Source: CAZPYT01 sp964590955 (GTDB lineage Bacteria > Patescibacteriota > WWE3 > UBA101185 > UBA10185). From it: 7,996 nt of DNA. Each line of letters opens with the position of its first letter. Position 1 is the stretch's first letter. A program made the translations under genes and the position numbers. The notes beneath the pieces were generated by a model. That model was given only the letters and a program-made list of their open reading frames with translations, was not told where the DNA came from and did no database searches. This document shows positions 5,671 to 7,996 of the stretch, piece by piece. The stretch is taken from assembly GCA_964590955.1 (NCBI GenBank), contig CAZPYT010000035.1:1-7996 (forward strand). Direction: 5' to 3'.

Positions 5671-6928
5671 TCCAAGCTTTTCTGGCAGTAAAAATCAACA
5701 TTAGAAGTATTAATAATTCTGAAATATGAGTAGCCGCTGCAGCGCCATAGAAAGAATATCGTGGGATTAATATCAAATTAATAGCTAAATTGAAAAACGC
5801 TGCTACTAAATATATGTAAGGTAAATATTTTTGTTTTTCCAAGGTAACTATCAACCAAGAAAAAGGTTGTGTCAGATAGTAAAAGATGAGTCCGCCAAGT
5901 AAAATCTGAAGCACCGGTACTGACTCTCTAAATTCTGAGCCTCCCAATATTTTAATTGCAAATGGCGACAATAAAATTCCAATAATCCCGAATAAAATTC
6001 CTGCAAAAATTAGAGCAGTAACCGACCGAAAATAAGTTGATTTTAATTTTTCTTTTCCTTCTGTTAGGTGGCGCACCATAACAGGATAAACTGAGTTCAT
6101 AAAATAGGTAGGAACAACAAGTGCTACTTCAAAAACTTTGTAAGGTAACGCATAAACTGCTACCGATTCTGTGTTATTTAAACCGTATTTCTGAGGTAAA
6201 TGTAGGATTGAAAGCAAAATCTCATCTTCTTTGAAATTCATTTGGCTAAAAACAAACATAATACCTAGGGGCAAAGACTGCCAAAATAAATACTTTATGG
6301 TCTGAAGCTCTATTTTTGATGCAAGGGTAACTCCTAGCTTTTTAACTAAATTCCAAGAAATTAACACAGTCAATAAGCCTCCTAAAACATATGAAAAGCT
6401 AATCCATAATATTGGTAAATGAAAACGGGAAAATATAACAATCAGTGCAAATATGACTAAATAACCGCTTACTAATGCCTTTGTTGCCAAATCATATCTC
6501 ATTTTTGTCTGAAATATTATATTAAAAGTGGTAAATAATGACTGCGTGATAATTAAGAATAAGCTCAATCTGATACCCATTTTCAAGCTGTCACTATAAG
6601 GAAATACCGCTAAAACGAGCCACATAAGAAGAATAAAAATACCAGATAACAAAAATCTTAAAATGAGGATATTTGTGATATATTCTCCGGCTTTTGAAAA
6701 GTCTTTAGACAACTCTCTCGTTGCTATTGCATTAAAACCAAAATCAACAATGATGAAAACCAGCGCAGGCCAGCTCTGCATCAAGCTGAAAGCACCATAA
6801 TCTTCCCTACCGTAAGTTCTTGTTATTAGAATAGTAGCAAATACAGTAATTGATAAAGTAACAAGCTTACCAATAAACTGATAAATCGTGTTACCGGCGA
6901 TATTTTTAGCTGTAGTGTTTTTTAACAT
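5654..6928 (-). CDS. Wzx-type polysaccharide flippase (MOP superfamily)
   Basis: The 424-residue protein has about twelve to fourteen membrane helices and fits the usual flippase length. Family features include RTYGREDYGAFSL (37-49), VDFGFNAIATREL (61-73) and FKEDEILLS (232-240) at the start of the second half. It ends with the two-helix block NLAINLILIPRYSFYGAAAAT (380-400), typical of the polysaccharide synthesis (PF01943/PF14667-like) branch. Such proteins flip undecaprenyl- or similar lipid-linked sugars from the inner to the outer face. The ATG lies 3 bp after the stop of the glycosidase gene and overlaps the ligase gene, so the three are surely one operon. The ATG has no Shine-Dalgarno sequence, so translation may depend on coupling to the gene before it. 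The substrate is unknown. Confidence 0.93.
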   Translation of the reverse strand: MLKNTTAKNIAGNTIYQFIGKLVTLSITVFATILITRTYGREDYGAFSLMQSWPALVFIIVDFGFNAIATRELSKDFSKAGEYITNILILRFLLSGIFILLMWLVLAVFPYSDSLKMGIRLSLFLIITQSLFTTFNIIFQTKMRYDLATKALVSGYLVIFALIVIFSRFHLPILWISFSYVLGGLLTVLISWNLVKKLGVTLASKIELQTIKYLFWQSLPLGIMFVFSQMNFKEDEILLSILHLPQKYGLNNTESVAVYALPYKVFEVALVVPTYFMNSVYPVMVRHLTEGKEKLKSTYFRSVTALIFAGILFGIIGILLSPFAIKILGGSEFRESVPVLQILLGGLIFYYLTQPFSWLIVTLEKQKYLPYIYLVAAFFNLAINLILIPRYSFYGAAAATHISELLILLMLIFTARKAWNEYYA

Positions 6929-6931
6929 ATT

Positions 6932-7996
6932 TTATTCGCAGGAAAATACATCCAGATTACTTGTTTTTACTACAGGCGGATTTCCTTTAACTTTCTTAAT
7001 AGATTTTACTACATCAAAGTGTTTATAGGGGACGTTATCTTTGTTTATCCAGGAAAAGTGGTCATAGGGGGCGTCATATTTAATTGTAAAGGGGGTAACC
7101 GCACGCACTCTTTCGTCTTTAAGCCATATATCTTCAAAAGCAAGCTTTATATATTCGGATATCGTATCAATATCAAGAAAAGACGCGTTATAGTTTATTC
7201 CTTCAGCGTGCGCCCAACCGGTTTCAGTAATAAACACCGGTAACTCTTTTTGTAAGTTTAGTGTGTTTTTTAAGAACTCCAGTTCGGCATCATAAGCCTG
7301 TATACCCCATCTGCCTAGTAAATAAGGCCCTCCGCTAAAATTTGGTTGCGGATACGAGTGTGATGCCCAACCGTCGAGTTTATCAAAAATTCCTGGAACC
7401 GCAGAGTTCATAGCAGACATATACTCAAAAGCGTCCATATGTAGATTATCCGTAGGCGCAGTAACATTAAATGCACCATTCATTAAATAAAAATTATCGT
7501 TCTGCTTTTTGAAAGCATCAATTGTGTAATCCAATATTTGTGCATATTCCTGAGGATCCACATGACCATACCAAAATCTGGAGTCGTTCATTTCGTTATA
7601 GACACTGACATATCTTTCTTTTATTGGCCATAAAAACTGATTTAAAAACTCAGCGGCATCGTCTGTCTGATCTTTATAATCATCACGATCTACATCCCAC
7701 AGTTGAATTATTGGTATGAGATGCTTTTTGTTTAACCTTTCAAAGACAGCTGACCATCTTTGATAATCTCTATCTTTAACATTATATGGTATGAGCACAT
7801 ATCCCCAATCACCGCCATTTGAATTAACCAAGTTTTGCGCAGCCTCAAAGTAATCTTTATTTTCTGCGTATATATAGATACCAAATTTGTTATTTTTATC
7901 CCATTCAGAATCTTCATAAGTTATATAGCCTAATGTATGATCAATATCACAATTTTCTTCCAGTAACATGGGTGTGATCATAATAGGGGTCGCAGC
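6932..7996 (-). CDS. Clan GH-A type glycoside hydrolase, 5' end beyond window
   Basis: The frame is open to the right edge. The first ATG inside the window is at 7981, but five more codons (AATPI) precede it, so the true start and any signal peptide lie outside. Numbered from that ATG, the visible 349 residues form most of a (beta/alpha)8 barrel. VYNEMN (127-132) places an Asn-Glu pair at the end of strand 4 as acid/base E130, and FITETGW (250-256) gives nucleophile E253 on strand 7, the retaining arrangement of clan GH-A. GWASHSYP (204-211) is a common substrate-site motif of GH5/GH39-like enzymes. Aromatic residues around the barrel (W95, W137, W225) could bind sugar. The last about 20 residues are a polar tail ending in Cys-Glu. 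Its place at the head of a flippase-ligase operon suggests it trims or remodels the exported glycan. I cannot assign a GH family number. Confidence 0.88.
   Translation of the reverse strand, partial: AATPIMITPMLLEENCDIDHTLGYITYEDSEWDKNNKFGIYIYAENKDYFEAAQNLVNSNGGDWGYVLIPYNVKDRDYQRWSAVFERLNKKHLIPIIQLWDVDRDDYKDQTDDAAEFLNQFLWPIKERYVSVYNEMNDSRFWYGHVDPQEYAQILDYTIDAFKKQNDNFYLMNGAFNVTAPTDNLHMDAFEYMSAMNSAVPGIFDKLDGWASHSYPQPNFSGGPYLLGRWGIQAYDAELEFLKNTLNLQKELPVFITETGWAHAEGINYNASFLDIDTISEYIKLAFEDIWLKDERVRAVTPFTIKYDAPYDHFSWINKDNVPYKHFDVVKSIKKVKGNPPVVKTSNLDVFSCE

Noticed and set aside
1..7996. UGA=Gly recoding (code 25)
   Set aside because: All genes read through without internal TGA, and the one TGA stop is followed directly by TAA, so the standard bacterial code suffices.

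Overview
The window is AT-rich (roughly one third G+C by eye), gene-dense DNA. It carries short membrane-anchored or exported proteins of unknown function, a single tRNA gene, and a surface-glycan gene cluster. The best guess is a member of the Candidate Phyla Radiation (Patescibacteria), perhaps near Microgenomates or Katanobacteria. The reasons are the style of the glycosidase and of the 'KPVIYLYP' protein, several genes without a Shine-Dalgarno sequence, and overlapping gene ends. This placement rests on recalled family resemblance, not on a search. No in-frame TGA interrupts the coding frames, so the standard bacterial code fits and there is no sign of the UGA=Gly code.

Layout. Positions 1-713 (minus) hold the 5' part of a gene for a membrane-anchored protein that runs off the left edge. 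Positions 714-1227 are a 514-bp gap without a gene. The gap holds an island of about 71% G+C (819-900) that folds into a three-way junction, a perfect 10-bp hairpin just before it, and a second three-way junction at 959-1046. This is the most unusual part of the window and looks like one or two undescribed structured RNAs. A 196-residue soluble protein follows on plus (1228-1818, GTG start, possibly leaderless). Two minus genes for membrane-anchored exported proteins come next (2013-2876 and 3071-3595), then a plus-strand tRNA-Thr(CGT) at 3703-3778. A plus gene at 3825-4535 encodes an anchored protein with two Ig-like domains.

The right third is a tight minus-strand operon read from the right edge: a clan GH-A type glycoside hydrolase (5' end outside the window), a Wzx-type flippase 3 bp later, and an O-antigen ligase/polymerase-like protein overlapping the flippase by 17 bp. 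Together they suggest export and polymerisation or transfer of a cell-surface glycan, with a hydrolase acting on it. The ligase gene and the Ig-like gene converge and overlap tail to tail by 20 bp.

Limits: the structured RNAs were folded by hand, promoters are motif matches only, and product names rest on visible motifs.
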